Source: DASZVB01 sp036272055 (GTDB lineage Bacteria; Myxococcota_A; Polyangia; Polyangiales; Polyangiaceae). From it: a stretch of 64,000 nucleotides of DNA. The DNA is taken from positions 62,001 through 126,000 of the forward strand of contig DATAZL010000054.1 of NCBI GenBank assembly GCA_036272055.1. Direction: 5' to 3'. The first letter of the stretch is position 1. Each line of letters begins with the position of its first letter. Shown one piece after another: positions 15,522 to 25,848 of the stretch. The translations under genes and the position numbers were made by a program. The notes beneath the pieces were generated by a model, which saw only the letters and a program-made list of their open reading frames with translations, did not search any database and was not told the DNA's origin.

Positions 15522-16409
15522 TCAGCGCGCGTCGCGATTCTTGCGACGCCTGAGGAAGAGGCTCCCGCCGAGCAGCGCGGCGAACCAGAGCCCGCCCTTC
15601 GCGGGAGTCGACGGCGCGAAGGCGCAGCTCACCGACGTCTTCGTCGTTTTCGCGGCGTCGTCTGCCTTCTTGGTCACCGTCTTCACGGTGGCGTTCACGT
15701 CGACGTCGACGTTGATGTCGATGGAGACCGCGGAAGCGAGCTCGTCCGCGCAGTCCTTGAGGTCGCTCGCGTCGACGAATTCGCCGTTACAGACGATCGC
15801 GCCGCCCTTGTCGGTACAGCTCTTCGTGCATTCCTGACGGGTCGTCGTCTTGCACTGCTCCCACTGGGTCGTCTGGCAGTCGACCTGGCACTGGGTGTTC
15901 GATTTCGACGTGCAGGAGCCCGTGCACGCCGTCGTGCACTTCGGCGCACAGTCCGTCATCTGGTCGTCGTCGTGGCACTTGTCCTCGCACTGCTTGTTGC
16001 ACGTGTACGGACAGGCATGCTTGCAGCACTCCGGACTCGCCGCGCTGTCGCACTTCGTGTTGCAGTCCGACATGCAGTCCGACCGACAGATGTCGTCCGA
16101 CGTCTGCATCGGCGTGGCCGTGCACTCGGTCTGACAGGTGGGCGCGCAAGTCTGGGTGCAGTCCGTCGTCTCCGTCATGGAGCAGTTGCTGTCGCACATC
16201 GTGTACAACATCGCCGTGCACGACTCGTCCACCGAGACCGTCTTGCACGTCTCGGTGCAGTCCTCGGCCTTGTGAAATTCGCAGGATGCGTCGGCAGAGA
16301 GGAAGATCCCTCCGCACTTTTCGAGCTCCGCGTGCGCCGCGGGAGCGATCGCCAGCATCGCGGCGAGTGGTGCTGCAGCCGCGAGAAACCTAAGCGTCTT
16401 TGAATTCAT
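15522..16409 (-). CDS. Secreted Cys-rich protein with MYXO-CTERM-like tail
   Basis: A 295-residue protein starting at ATG 16409 with an AAGGAG ribosome site. Residues 1-~28 are a Sec signal peptide ending AHA. The mature part has around 40 cysteines spaced every few residues in repeats of the form CxxxCxxxC (CTETCKT, CTQTCAPTC, CRSDCMSDC, CKHACPYTC, CTTACTGSC), ending near CTKSC. An aspartate/valine-rich segment (VSIDINVDVDVNAT) leads to SCAFAPSTPAKGG, a hydrophobic helix and RRRKNRD: the tripartite Cys-helix-Arg layout of MYXO-CTERM sorting tails, which mark proteins for the myxobacterial surface. The role is probably structural or adhesive; no enzyme motif is seen. Confidence 0.8.
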   Translation of the reverse strand: MNSKTLRFLAAAAPLAAMLAIAPAAHAELEKCGGIFLSADASCEFHKAEDCTETCKTVSVDESCTAMLYTMCDSNCSMTETTDCTQTCAPTCQTECTATPMQTSDDICRSDCMSDCNTKCDSAASPECCKHACPYTCNKQCEDKCHDDDQMTDCAPKCTTACTGSCTSKSNTQCQVDCQTTQWEQCKTTTRQECTKSCTDKGGAIVCNGEFVDASDLKDCADELASAVSIDINVDVDVNATVKTVTKKADDAAKTTKTSVSCAFAPSTPAKGGLWFAALLGGSLFLRRRKNRDAR

Positions 16410-16649
16410 GTAAGTCTCCTTCGCGCGTCTCGAGCCCTCGTCGGATCGCGCCCGGCCAGCTGCTCTGCAGATCGCGTTCCATGAGTATGGACGCCGTGCG
16501 TCACCTGCTCGTGCGACGGATCTCGCGCGTTTAGCGGCAACTGCACGTGACGGGATGCGCGCCCATGCGCACCACCCCCCGTCACGCACCCGTTTTGTCT
16601 CGCCACGTCGCCGTCGAGCGTCGTGGCACTTCGTCTCAGAGCGACGCGT

Positions 16650-19055
16650 CTAGGACGGCATCCACGCGAGTGCGACGAGCTGGACGTCGATCGCCGTCTT
16701 CTTCGGCTTGAGCACGACTGCCTCGAGGGGTTCGTCCGCGGAGGCCTTCGCGCCGAGCTCGGCGACCTCGGCGTTCAGCTCGTCGGAGAGCTCCTGACGT
16801 CGCGCCTTCAGGGTCTCGAGGCTCTCGGCCGCGGCCGCGACGTCGCCGCTCTCCTTCGCGATGCGATTGGCGCCGCGGATGGCGCTCGAGGCCCGCCCGA
16901 TGGTGCGCTGATTGACGACGCTCTTGCCCGTGAAGGCACCGAGCAACGCGGCCCCGAAGGACAGCACCGTCGCGAGCTTGGCGTCGGTCGCCTGGGCCTG
17001 CTCGCGCCCGACCTGGGCCTCGGCCTTGCGGAGCTTCTCGTCGAGCTGAGCGAGCCGCGGCGTGTACTTCTCCTTGAGGTCCGCGACGCGCTGATCACGG
17101 GATTCACGGAGCTGATGCATGATGCGCAGCCTGAATTCCTGTTCGCTCTCCCCGGGGTTCGAGACGAGGCCGGTGCTCGCGCTCTGGAAGAGCGAGAGGC
17201 GCGCAGCGCTCGCCAGATACGTCTTCAGATCTCTCGTCCAGGCCGCGTACTTCTTCGTCGTGGCGGCGAGCGGCGGCAGGGATGCGAACTGCCCCGTCGG
17301 CAGCGGCTCCTGCGGGATCTGCTCGAGCGCGACGGCGAGGCGCTGGCCGCGCTCCCACGCCACCGGCACGGCTTCGCCGGTGATGGGCGTGACGACGACC
17401 GTCACGTCGACGAAGTCTATCTTCGACTTCGGGTCGGAGTACGTCACCTTCGCGGCGCCGAGCAGCATGGGCGTGTACGTGATGGCACCGGCACTCGCCG
17501 CCTCGAGCGGCAGAAAGAGCTGGACGATCTCTGTGGGCAGGGCGGGGCGGTCGGCAGCACCCGTTGCCGTCGCGGTCGCGCCTCGCGTCGTGGCGGTCGT
17601 GGTCGCCGCCGGCGTGTTCGCGGTGCTGGCCGGGGCTGAAGTCGCGCCGCGCCGCGCGTCCGTCAGCCGCTTGATCTCGTTCCGCGCGAGCGGTCCGCGC
17701 AGATAGCTCATCGCGAAGCGCGACTCGAAGATCACCGGGCCTCCGGCGTGGACGTTGTTCATCAAGAATTGACGCGCCTCGAGCTTGGCGAGGAGCGCGC
17801 CGAGCTCGACGCCGCCGAGATGCGCACCGGCGTCCGACGCCGCCAGGCCCTCGATGATGCGCGCCTTGTCGCGCTCGGTCTGGAGCCGCCCGATGAACCA
17901 GGTGCCGGCGTTGGAGAGGCCCTTGTAGTCGAGATCTACGGGGTTCTGCGTCGCGAGCACGACGCCGAGCCCGAACGCGCGCGCCTGCTTCAGGAGGGTG
18001 AGCAGCGGCTTCTTCGACGGCGGGTTCGCGACCGGCGGGAAGTACCCGAAGATCTCGTCCATGTAGAGGATGGCACGGAGGCTCGTGGTCCCCGACTGGG
18101 CTCGCATGAACGACAGGAGCTGATTCAGGAGGAGCGTGACGAAGAACATGCGCTCCGCGTCGCCGAGGTGCGCAATCGAGAGCACCGAGACGCGCGGCTT
18201 GCCGGCGGGCGTCGCGAGGAGCGACGCGACGTCGAGCGGCTCGCCCTCCATCCATGCGGCGGAGCCGGGCGCACCCAGGAGGTTGTTCAGCGCGAGCATC
18301 AGCGCGAACCGATCCTTGGTTGGGTAGAAGGACTCCAGATCGAGGACGCCGATCTTGTCGACTGGTGGTGACTGCACCTGGCGGACCAGCGTCGGCAGAT
18401 CGACGTCGGTGCCGGCGCTCCACGCTCGCTCGAGCAAGGTCGAGAGAAGGATGTGTTCACGACTCTGCATCGGCTCGGCGGCGATGCCGACGAGGCCGCA
18501 GAGGCCCGTCACCGTCGAGGCGATGCGGTCACGGAAGAGCTCCGCGTCCTCTCGCACCTCGGGGCGCGGCGCCGACAGCGATTTCAGGATCGAGAGCGGT
18601 AACCCGGCGCTGCTGCCCGGCGTGTAGATCGCGAAGTCCGCTGCATCGCGGAGCCTCTGGATGCGCGCACCGTCCATGCCCCACTCGGCGAGCCCGGCGC
18701 GCCAGCGTCCCGCGACCTTCTCCGCGTACTGGTCGACGGGCATTCCCTGCTTCGCGGCGTCCCCCGGGTCGACCCAGGGCGCGAAATCCGATCCGGCGAG
18801 TCCGGGGAACGTGAGTAACAGGTTCCCGAGGTCGCCCTTGGGATCGACGGCGATGACCGGGATGCCGTCGATCGCCGCCTCTTCGAGCAGATCGAGCACG
18901 AGGCCCGTCTTCCCGCTGCCGGTCATGCCGACGACCACCGCGTGCGTCGTCAGATCGTTCGACTCGTAGAGCAGGAGCTCCGAGGTCGGCGCCCGGGTCG
19001 CCGGATCGAGCTGCCGACCGAGATAGAACAGCCCGAGCTTCTCGAAATCCGTCAT
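16650..19055 (-). CDS. HerA-like (DUF87) ATPase
   Basis: An 801-residue cytoplasmic ATPase. Walker A GMTGSGKT lies near residue 43-50, followed by VIAVDPKGDLGNLL, the hallmark of the HerA/VirB4/FtsK-like DUF87 group. Walker B is AILYMDEIFG (~330), with a sensor-like VVLATQNPVDLDYKGL. A low-complexity Ala/Thr stretch follows at ~470-500. The last ~200 residues hold coiled coil (LKEKYTPRLAQLDEKL, and an Ala/Glu-rich region to the end). HerA proteins form hexameric DNA pumps, often with a nuclease NurA; no nurA is nearby, so this may be a stand-alone relative. Target and pathway are unknown. Confidence 0.82.
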   Translation of the reverse strand: MTDFEKLGLFYLGRQLDPATRAPTSELLLYESNDLTTHAVVVGMTGSGKTGLVLDLLEEAAIDGIPVIAVDPKGDLGNLLLTFPGLAGSDFAPWVDPGDAAKQGMPVDQYAEKVAGRWRAGLAEWGMDGARIQRLRDAADFAIYTPGSSAGLPLSILKSLSAPRPEVREDAELFRDRIASTVTGLCGLVGIAAEPMQSREHILLSTLLERAWSAGTDVDLPTLVRQVQSPPVDKIGVLDLESFYPTKDRFALMLALNNLLGAPGSAAWMEGEPLDVASLLATPAGKPRVSVLSIAHLGDAERMFFVTLLLNQLLSFMRAQSGTTSLRAILYMDEIFGYFPPVANPPSKKPLLTLLKQARAFGLGVVLATQNPVDLDYKGLSNAGTWFIGRLQTERDKARIIEGLAASDAGAHLGGVELGALLAKLEARQFLMNNVHAGGPVIFESRFAMSYLRGPLARNEIKRLTDARRGATSAPASTANTPAATTTATTRGATATATGAADRPALPTEIVQLFLPLEAASAGAITYTPMLLGAAKVTYSDPKSKIDFVDVTVVVTPITGEAVPVAWERGQRLAVALEQIPQEPLPTGQFASLPPLAATTKKYAAWTRDLKTYLASAARLSLFQSASTGLVSNPGESEQEFRLRIMHQLRESRDQRVADLKEKYTPRLAQLDEKLRKAEAQVGREQAQATDAKLATVLSFGAALLGAFTGKSVVNQRTIGRASSAIRGANRIAKESGDVAAAAESLETLKARRQELSDELNAEVAELGAKASADEPLEAVVLKPKKTAIDVQLVALAWMPS

Positions 19056-19119
19056 GACGCCGAGCCTAGTCGTGATCGCATAACGACAGGACGGCGAACG
19101 ATCTGCTAGTCGGACGACG

Positions 19120-20970
19120 CTACTGATTGAGGCCGTTCGGGACCGTGGTGTCCCAGAAGTCGCACTTGGCTTTCTTGTAGCCGGTCTGGGCGGCGGACGT
19201 CGGGAGGTCGAGCTTCATGTTCTGGTCGCCAGCGGTCGTGTACTTGGGCCACTTCGGCGAGGTGCCGCCGTTCGGATCGCCGGTGGTGGCGAACGTCGTC
19301 CAGTAGCTGCGCATCAGGGTGCCGAGCGGAAGCTCGTCGGTCTGCGGCGGATCGAGGGGGAAGTCGGTGCCGAAGACGTAGCCGAGCTCGGAGGAGTGGA
19401 AGACGCCGAGATCGGCGACGAGCGGCTTCTCCGGCGTGTGGGCGAAGGCGTAGAGGTAAACGTCGACGCCGCTGTCGCTGATGGCGCGGGCAAAGCGTCG
19501 CGCCGGGCAGACGAAGAAGGCGTCCGTCGCGAGCTCGTTCAGCGCGTCGTTCGCCGTCTTGAAGGCGCTCGACGGATACTGCGCGACGATGCTCGCCGCC
19601 GCGGCGCCGAAGGTACGGTCGAGGGCGGTCTGGTACTCGCCGTCGTTCGCAACGGGGACGCCGCCGAAGAGCGCCGGTGACGTGAAGAGCGTGCCCTCGT
19701 TCAGGTTCGTCCCGAGGAGCAGCGGAACCTTGGCCGATGCGGCCCCCGCCGTTCCGATCGGCACCGGGATCACGACGCCGTCCTCGACCGGGCCCCAGGT
19801 GTTCGACTGAGGGACTCCGGCATCCGTCCCGCCGTCGGCCGCGCCGGCGCGGGTGCCCTGAAAGAAGAGACCCCCGGGGAGGCTCGCGGCGGGCGACGCC
19901 TTGATGAGGTCGTCCGGGGACACGCCGCGGAGGCAGGTGAGCACCGTCGCCGGATCGGTGCAGCCGACGGTCTTCGCGAACGACTCGCCGCTCAGATACT
20001 GATCGTCGCGTTTCGCATCGATGAGGCCGTCGCAGAGCCCGCTCTCGGAGATCGCGCCGGCGAAGAGACCGGCGCTGTCGGGAGCGACGAGGTGCGCGCA
20101 CACGCTCTGCCCGCCGGCGGACTCGCCGAAGAGCGTGACCTTCGCCGGATCTCCGCCGAACGCGCCGACGTTGTCCTTGACCCACCGGAGCGCGGCTTGC
20201 TGATCTTCGAAGCCGTAGTTGCCCGACGTCGGGTGCGTCTTTTCCTCGGCGGTGAGGGCGGGGTGCGCGAGAAAGCCGAGCGCACCGAGGCGATAATTGA
20301 GCGACACCACGATGACCTTGCCCTCTTCGACGAGGGGCCCGCCGTCGTAGTACGTCTCGCCGCCGCTGCCGAAGATGAAGGCGCCGCCGTGGAACCACAC
20401 CATGACGGGCAGCGGCGATGCCGGCGGCGGATCGGGCATGAACACGTTCACGACGAGGCAATCTTCGTCGCTCCGCGGATCGGCGTCGGTGCCGCCGGTG
20501 GCAATCTGCGGGCATACCTTGGGTGCCGCCGTCGCGTCACGCGGCGTCGTCCACGGCGTGACGGCTTGCGGTGACTTCCAGCGATTCTTGCCGGTCGGCG
20601 GCGCGGCGTAAGGGATGCCGTAGAAGGCACGGACCTTCCCGTCGAGCTTTCCGACGACCACGCCGTCCTTCGTGGTCACGTCGAAGCGCGGGCCGCCGCC
20701 GTCACCGCCGTCGGTGATGCTACCGCCGCTGCCAACGACCTTGCCGCCGGCACCCGCCGCGCTGCTGCCGCCTGCGCCGCCCTTGCTGCCTCCCGCGCCG
20801 GTGCTGCCTCCCGTGCCTGCCTCGACGGCGCCGCCGTCGTTGCCGGACGACTTCGAGTCGCTGCTACATGCCGCGACGAGCAGCGCGACGAACGCGAGGT
20901 GCGGAAGGACGGAGTGACGCGCACTCGTGCGCGTGGCGGACAGAACCAGGCGGATGACGGTGTTGGTCAT
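19120..20970 (-). CDS. Carboxylesterase type B lipoprotein
   Basis: A 616-residue secreted lipoprotein starting at ATG 20970. The signal peptide has a long basic n-region and lipobox LLVAAC (Cys35). A Gly/Ser tether runs to ~85, then a type B carboxylesterase domain: KVRAFYGIPYAAPPTGKNRW near the start, EDCLVVNVFMP, an oxyanion motif WFHGGAFIFGSG, the nucleophile in VTLFGESAGGQSV, an acidic residue in NEGTLFTSPALFG, and a histidine region in VFHSSELGYVFG. The family hydrolyses carboxylic esters with a Ser-Glu/Asp-His triad, here outside the cytoplasm. The C-terminus (CDFWDTTVPNGLNQ) is typical. Substrate unknown. Confidence 0.9.
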   Translation of the reverse strand: MTNTVIRLVLSATRTSARHSVLPHLAFVALLVAACSSDSKSSGNDGGAVEAGTGGSTGAGGSKGGAGGSSAAGAGGKVVGSGGSITDGGDGGGPRFDVTTKDGVVVGKLDGKVRAFYGIPYAAPPTGKNRWKSPQAVTPWTTPRDATAAPKVCPQIATGGTDADPRSDEDCLVVNVFMPDPPPASPLPVMVWFHGGAFIFGSGGETYYDGGPLVEEGKVIVVSLNYRLGALGFLAHPALTAEEKTHPTSGNYGFEDQQAALRWVKDNVGAFGGDPAKVTLFGESAGGQSVCAHLVAPDSAGLFAGAISESGLCDGLIDAKRDDQYLSGESFAKTVGCTDPATVLTCLRGVSPDDLIKASPAASLPGGLFFQGTRAGAADGGTDAGVPQSNTWGPVEDGVVIPVPIGTAGAASAKVPLLLGTNLNEGTLFTSPALFGGVPVANDGEYQTALDRTFGAAAASIVAQYPSSAFKTANDALNELATDAFFVCPARRFARAISDSGVDVYLYAFAHTPEKPLVADLGVFHSSELGYVFGTDFPLDPPQTDELPLGTLMRSYWTTFATTGDPNGGTSPKWPKYTTAGDQNMKLDLPTSAAQTGYKKAKCDFWDTTVPNGLNQ

Positions 20971-21086
20971 GTGATTTCGCGACTTCGAGTATCGCGACCA
21001 TGTTTCCGCCGCAATGAGCACTTTGGCTGTCCGGGAGGCGCGCTTCTTTCTGATGCGGCGTGCTAAGTTCCTGGACGAGACGCGTC

Positions 21087-22487
<1,401 letters not shown>

Positions 22488-22489
22488 TA

Positions 22490-22600
22490 GGGGGCCTTGG
22501 CCCCCCGTAGCTTCGCCTTCGGCGAACTGCTGCCCCCGCCGCTTCGCGGGCTCGCTCTGCTCGCTTAATTCTCCAGCTCTTTCGTGCTTCGGGAACGAGA
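22490..22600 (+). repeat. Dispersed structured repeat, copy C
   Basis: Third copy of the element: GGGGGCCTTGGCCCCCC stem, TTCGCCTTCGGCGAA, CCCCCGCCGCTTCGCGGG, CTCGCTCTGCTCGC, then CAGCTCTTTCGTGCTTCGGGAACGAG. It fills the gap between the convergent D-2-hydroxyglutarate dehydrogenase-like and serA genes, as copy A does between its neighbours. Orientation matches copies A and B. Confidence 0.8.
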
Positions 22601-22611
22601 GCCGCCCTTGC

Positions 22612-23856
22612 TTAGTACAAAATACGCGTCCGGATGCTCGTCGCGAGGCTCGCGATGCCTTCGCAGACCTCCTTCGAGACGTCGTGTTCGAGGTCGGTGA
22701 CGAGATAGCCGATCTCGGAGTCGGTCGACAGCGTCTGTCCGAGGATGTTTGCGTGGAGCGACGAGACGATGTGGTTCACGTCGCGGAGCACGCCGGGCAC
22801 GTTGCGGTGCACGTTGAGGATCCGGTGCGCGCCGGGAGTGTGCGGCATCTCGATCTGCGGGAAGTTCACCGCGCCGCGCGTCGTCCCGTGATTGACGAAC
22901 TTTAGGAGCGACGTCGCGACCTCTTTTCCGATCGCCTCTTGCGCTTCCCCGGTCGAGCCGCCGACGTGAGGCGTGAGGACGACGTTGGGCAGGTTCTGCA
23001 GTTCGGTGACGAAGCCGTCTCCGTTGGACTCCGGCTCCTCGGGGAAGACGTCGATGGCCGCTCCGCCGACCTGGCCTCGCTTGATCGCGTCGGCGAGCGC
23101 CGGGATCTGAACGACGGTGCCGCGGCTTGCGTTCAGCAGGTACGCGCCGCGCTTCATCTGCGCGAGCTGCTCCGCTCCGATCATGTTCTGCGTCTCGCGC
23201 GTGGCGGGGACGTGCAGGGTGACGAAGTCCGACTCGGCGAGGAGCTCAGGCAGCGTCGTGCAAGCGCGGTTATTGCCCATCGAGAGCTTCGTGGTGCGGT
23301 CGTAGAAGACGACCCGCATACCCATGCCCTCGGCGAGGACGCCGACCTGTCTACCGATGTGGCCGTACCCGATGATGCCGAGCGTCTTGCCGCGGATCTC
23401 GTGGCTCTGGGTCGCGAGCTTGCGCCACTTTCCGGCGTGCACCTCGCGCGAGCGATCGCCGATCTGGCGGGCGAGGACGACGATCTCCGCGATGATCATC
23501 TCGGCGACGCTGCGCGTGTTGCTGAACGGCGCATTGAACACCGGGACACCGCGGGCGTTCGCCGCAGCGAGGTCGACCTGGTTGGTACCGATGCAGAAGC
23601 ACCCGAGCGACAGGAGCCGCTTCGCGTTTCCGAGGACCTTCGCCGTCACCAGCGTCTTGCTGCGGATGCCGAGCACCTGCACCTGCTCGATGCGGGCGCC
23701 GAGTTCGTCCTCGCTGAGCGCGGTGGCGACGGATTCGACCTGGAATCCGTCGTGCTCGAAGAGCTTGATCGCGCTCTCGTGAATGTTCTCGAGGAGGAGA
23801 ACCTTGATCATCTCCTTCGGGTACGACGAGGAGCGCGAAGGGGCTGCGTTGGCCAT
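22612..23856 (-). CDS. serA: D-3-phosphoglycerate dehydrogenase
   Basis: A 414-residue enzyme of the E. coli SerA type, catalysing NAD-dependent oxidation of 3-phosphoglycerate, the first step of serine synthesis. The substrate domain opens with IKVLLLENIHESAIKLF; the Rossmann motif is GIIGYGHIGRQVG; catalytic Arg and His lie in NASRGTVV and LTPHVGGSTGEAQ. The C-terminal ACT domain (from ~338: RILNVHRNVPGVLRDV to the end) is the serine-feedback domain. An ATG at 23874 would add six residues; 23856 gives a start like E. coli SerA. It sits downstream of the AgmX-type gene on the same strand with a ~115-base gap. Confidence 0.93.
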   Translation of the reverse strand: MANAAPSRSSSYPKEMIKVLLLENIHESAIKLFEHDGFQVESVATALSEDELGARIEQVQVLGIRSKTLVTAKVLGNAKRLLSLGCFCIGTNQVDLAAANARGVPVFNAPFSNTRSVAEMIIAEIVVLARQIGDRSREVHAGKWRKLATQSHEIRGKTLGIIGYGHIGRQVGVLAEGMGMRVVFYDRTTKLSMGNNRACTTLPELLAESDFVTLHVPATRETQNMIGAEQLAQMKRGAYLLNASRGTVVQIPALADAIKRGQVGGAAIDVFPEEPESNGDGFVTELQNLPNVVLTPHVGGSTGEAQEAIGKEVATSLLKFVNHGTTRGAVNFPQIEMPHTPGAHRILNVHRNVPGVLRDVNHIVSSLHANILGQTLSTDSEIGYLVTDLEHDVSKEVCEGIASLATSIRTRILY

Positions 23857-23971
23857 GAAGGGAGCGCCGGGCATTGCGCAGAAAGCTGTACGCTACGCAT
23901 CGCGTTAATTCAAGCAACGCGCGCGTTTCAGCGTGGTTCCGGAACCGTGCGCCGGTCGAGGTACCGCTCCG

Positions 23972-24694
23972 TCAGGGCGCGAGCTCCCATGGGTACGTGA
24001 AGTCGATGCTGTCCGCCCCTTTCGGCGGCGCTGCGAACGCGACGGAGAGCATCGACTGCTCGACGCAGGTCGCGAACTCGGTGTCGTCGAGGGTCGAGCC
24101 CTTCGCGAACTTCACCGTGTCGACGACGCCCCCTACCGACGGATCTCCCACCACGTTCACGTCGAGGATGACCTTGCCGGCCTGCCCCGGATGACGGCGC
24201 AGAAGATCCTCGTAGCAGCTTCCGAGGAGCGGGCTGAACTGCTTGCGCACGACGTCTTTTATGTAGTGCCCGAGCGCCTCGTCCGCCTGGTTCCCGGAGC
24301 CCGACGCCGCGGGCATGAAGGGGCTACCGGTGTCCACCGCGGACGGTACCGGCGAGGCCGTCTTCGCCGGAGCTACTGCTCCCGGGCGGGTGAGCGGCGC
24401 GGCTGAGGCCGCGAGCGCCGTTGCGTGCGCGGCGTGCAGCGTTTTCAACTCGGCGCGAATCGAGTCCGCGTGCGCGCGCCCAGCGGCGAGGCGAATAACG
24501 GGGTCCGGACTCGCGCTCGTAGCCGTGTTCGGCGCTGCCACAGCCGCGCTCGGGGCAGTGCTCGCGCCGTCCTGTCCCCTGGGCGGCGCGGTTCCGCTCG
24601 AAGCGAAGAGCCATGCACCGAGCGCCGCCGTTGCCAGGACGCCCACCGACACGAGCCCAATGATTCCGCGACGCCGCGTCTCCCTCACGTGCAA
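23972..24694 (-). CDS. AgmX/PglI C-terminal domain protein
   Basis: A 240-residue protein with one N-terminal membrane helix (IIGLVSVGVLATAALGAWLF), an Ala/Pro/Thr-rich periplasmic linker to ~130, and a C-terminal domain of about 100 residues. That domain has the myxobacterial AgmX/PglI pattern: a helix (IKDVVRKQFSPLLGSCYEDLLRR), GKVILDVNVVGDPSVGGVV, CVEQSMLSVAFAAPP and a final strand. The fold is TonB-C-like. In Myxococcus such domains occur in gliding and trafficking proteins. No gliding genes are nearby, so the role stays general: a periplasmic scaffold or energy-transducer-like protein. Confidence 0.75.
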   Translation of the reverse strand: MHVRETRRRGIIGLVSVGVLATAALGAWLFASSGTAPPRGQDGASTAPSAAVAAPNTATSASPDPVIRLAAGRAHADSIRAELKTLHAAHATALAASAAPLTRPGAVAPAKTASPVPSAVDTGSPFMPAASGSGNQADEALGHYIKDVVRKQFSPLLGSCYEDLLRRHPGQAGKVILDVNVVGDPSVGGVVDTVKFAKGSTLDDTEFATCVEQSMLSVAFAAPPKGADSIDFTYPWELAP

Positions 24695-24822
24695 GAACGT
24701 CTCACTCGTTCGCGCGCCGTGTCAACGATAACGCGAGGTGCGGCGGACGCTTCCTCGGGTCCAGAGCTTGCTCTCCTATCGCGGCGCTGGTACCGAACCG
24801 CTGCGGTCGAAAAGGATCATTC

Positions 24823-25374
24823 ATGCGATGGATAGCAGCGCTTACTTCTTGCTCCCTTCTCGTCGTGGGCGTCGGCGCCTGCGGCTCCGATAAGAAGGAC
24901 GGCAACAGCTTCAACGCCGGTGTCGACGGGAACACCATGCTCGGCAACCTCACGCCGGCACAGCAGATCACCATCTGCCAGAACCAGGCGTCGTACGTGC
25001 ACGCACAGATCGACACCACGTCGCTCATGCGATTCGTGTGTTCGCTGACGCCCGCCGTCGTGCTCGCGGCGAACGAAGACGCCTGCCAGGCGGCGATGGA
25101 TTCGTGCGTGAACGGCCTGTCGCTGAAGGTGAACGTCAACGTCCCCACCACGACGGACGTCCAGACCATCTGTTCCACCTTCCCGATCACCCAGTGCTCC
25201 GGGACGGTCTCCGACTACGAGACGTGCATCGACTCGGTCGCCAGCGTGCAGCTCGACATCGGTACGAACTACTCCTGCGGCAAGCGCGTCGATGGCGGCG
25301 CTCCCCTCGTCGGCGTGAGCGCGTGTAACGCCGTCGGCCCGTCCTGCACGGTCGCCGGCGCCAACATTCGCTGA
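24823..25374 (+). CDS. Lipoprotein of unknown function
   Basis: A 183-residue lipoprotein with signal CSLLVVGVGAC (Cys20). The mature part has ten cysteines in helical surroundings (ITICQNQASYVHAQI, DACQAAMDSCVNGL, TICSTFPITQCSGTVSDYETCID), a spacing seen in small myxobacterial Cys-helix lipoproteins. I do not recognise a named family. It starts at ATG 24823 and ends eight bases before the next lipoprotein gene, so the two are probably one transcription unit. It is divergent from the AgmX-type gene across about 130 bases. Confidence 0.7.
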   Translation: MRWIAALTSCSLLVVGVGACGSDKKDGNSFNAGVDGNTMLGNLTPAQQITICQNQASYVHAQIDTTSLMRFVCSLTPAVVLAANEDACQAAMDSCVNGLSLKVNVNVPTTTDVQTICSTFPITQCSGTVSDYETCIDSVASVQLDIGTNYSCGKRVDGGAPLVGVSACNAVGPSCTVAGANIR

Positions 25375-25382
25375 GCGAACGG

Positions 25383-25823
25383 ATGACCGTCGTCGGTCGG
25401 ATCGCGTTGCTCGCGGGCGTCCTCGGGCTCACCGGTTGCAGCACCGATGCGCCGAGCACGGAGCGGTCCGATGCGGGCGATGCCGGTGCGTCCGTGACGG
25501 TCGCACCGACGCCCGACGGCTCGCTCGGCGCCGGCGTCGAAGACTGGCGCTGCACCACCACGACGGAGACGGCGGACTCTGGTCCCGGGTCCGTCATCTG
25601 CAGCTGCAACAAGTTCGTCGTTCCCGTCGACACGACGGGGGCGGCGGCCGCATGCGCCGATCAGCCGTGCTGCATCTCGGATGGGCCCGACGCCTGTGAC
25701 TGCTTCTCTGCGTCGTATCCAGAGGCCATGGACTGCGACGGGCTCGTGGCGCAGACCAACGCCCTCGAGACCGCACAGAGCTTGCCGCCGCAGGCAAAGC
25801 GCGTCGATCAGTGCCCGCCCTGA
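25383..25823 (+). CDS. Small Cys-rich lipoprotein of unknown function
   Basis: A 146-residue lipoprotein with signal ALLAGVLGLTGC (Cys19) and an acidic linker (SERSDAGDAGAS). The C-terminal domain of ~85 residues carries nine cysteines (WRCTTTTE, VICSCNKFVV, CADQPCCISDGPDACDCF, MDCDGL, DQCPP), likely disulfide-bonded. No family is recognised. It lies eight bases after the preceding lipoprotein gene and converges on dinB 25 bases away. Confidence 0.7.
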   Translation: MTVVGRIALLAGVLGLTGCSTDAPSTERSDAGDAGASVTVAPTPDGSLGAGVEDWRCTTTTETADSGPGSVICSCNKFVVPVDTTGAAAACADQPCCISDGPDACDCFSASYPEAMDCDGLVAQTNALETAQSLPPQAKRVDQCPP

Positions 25824-25848
25824 CGGCGTCGGCCGGCGGGATCGGACG

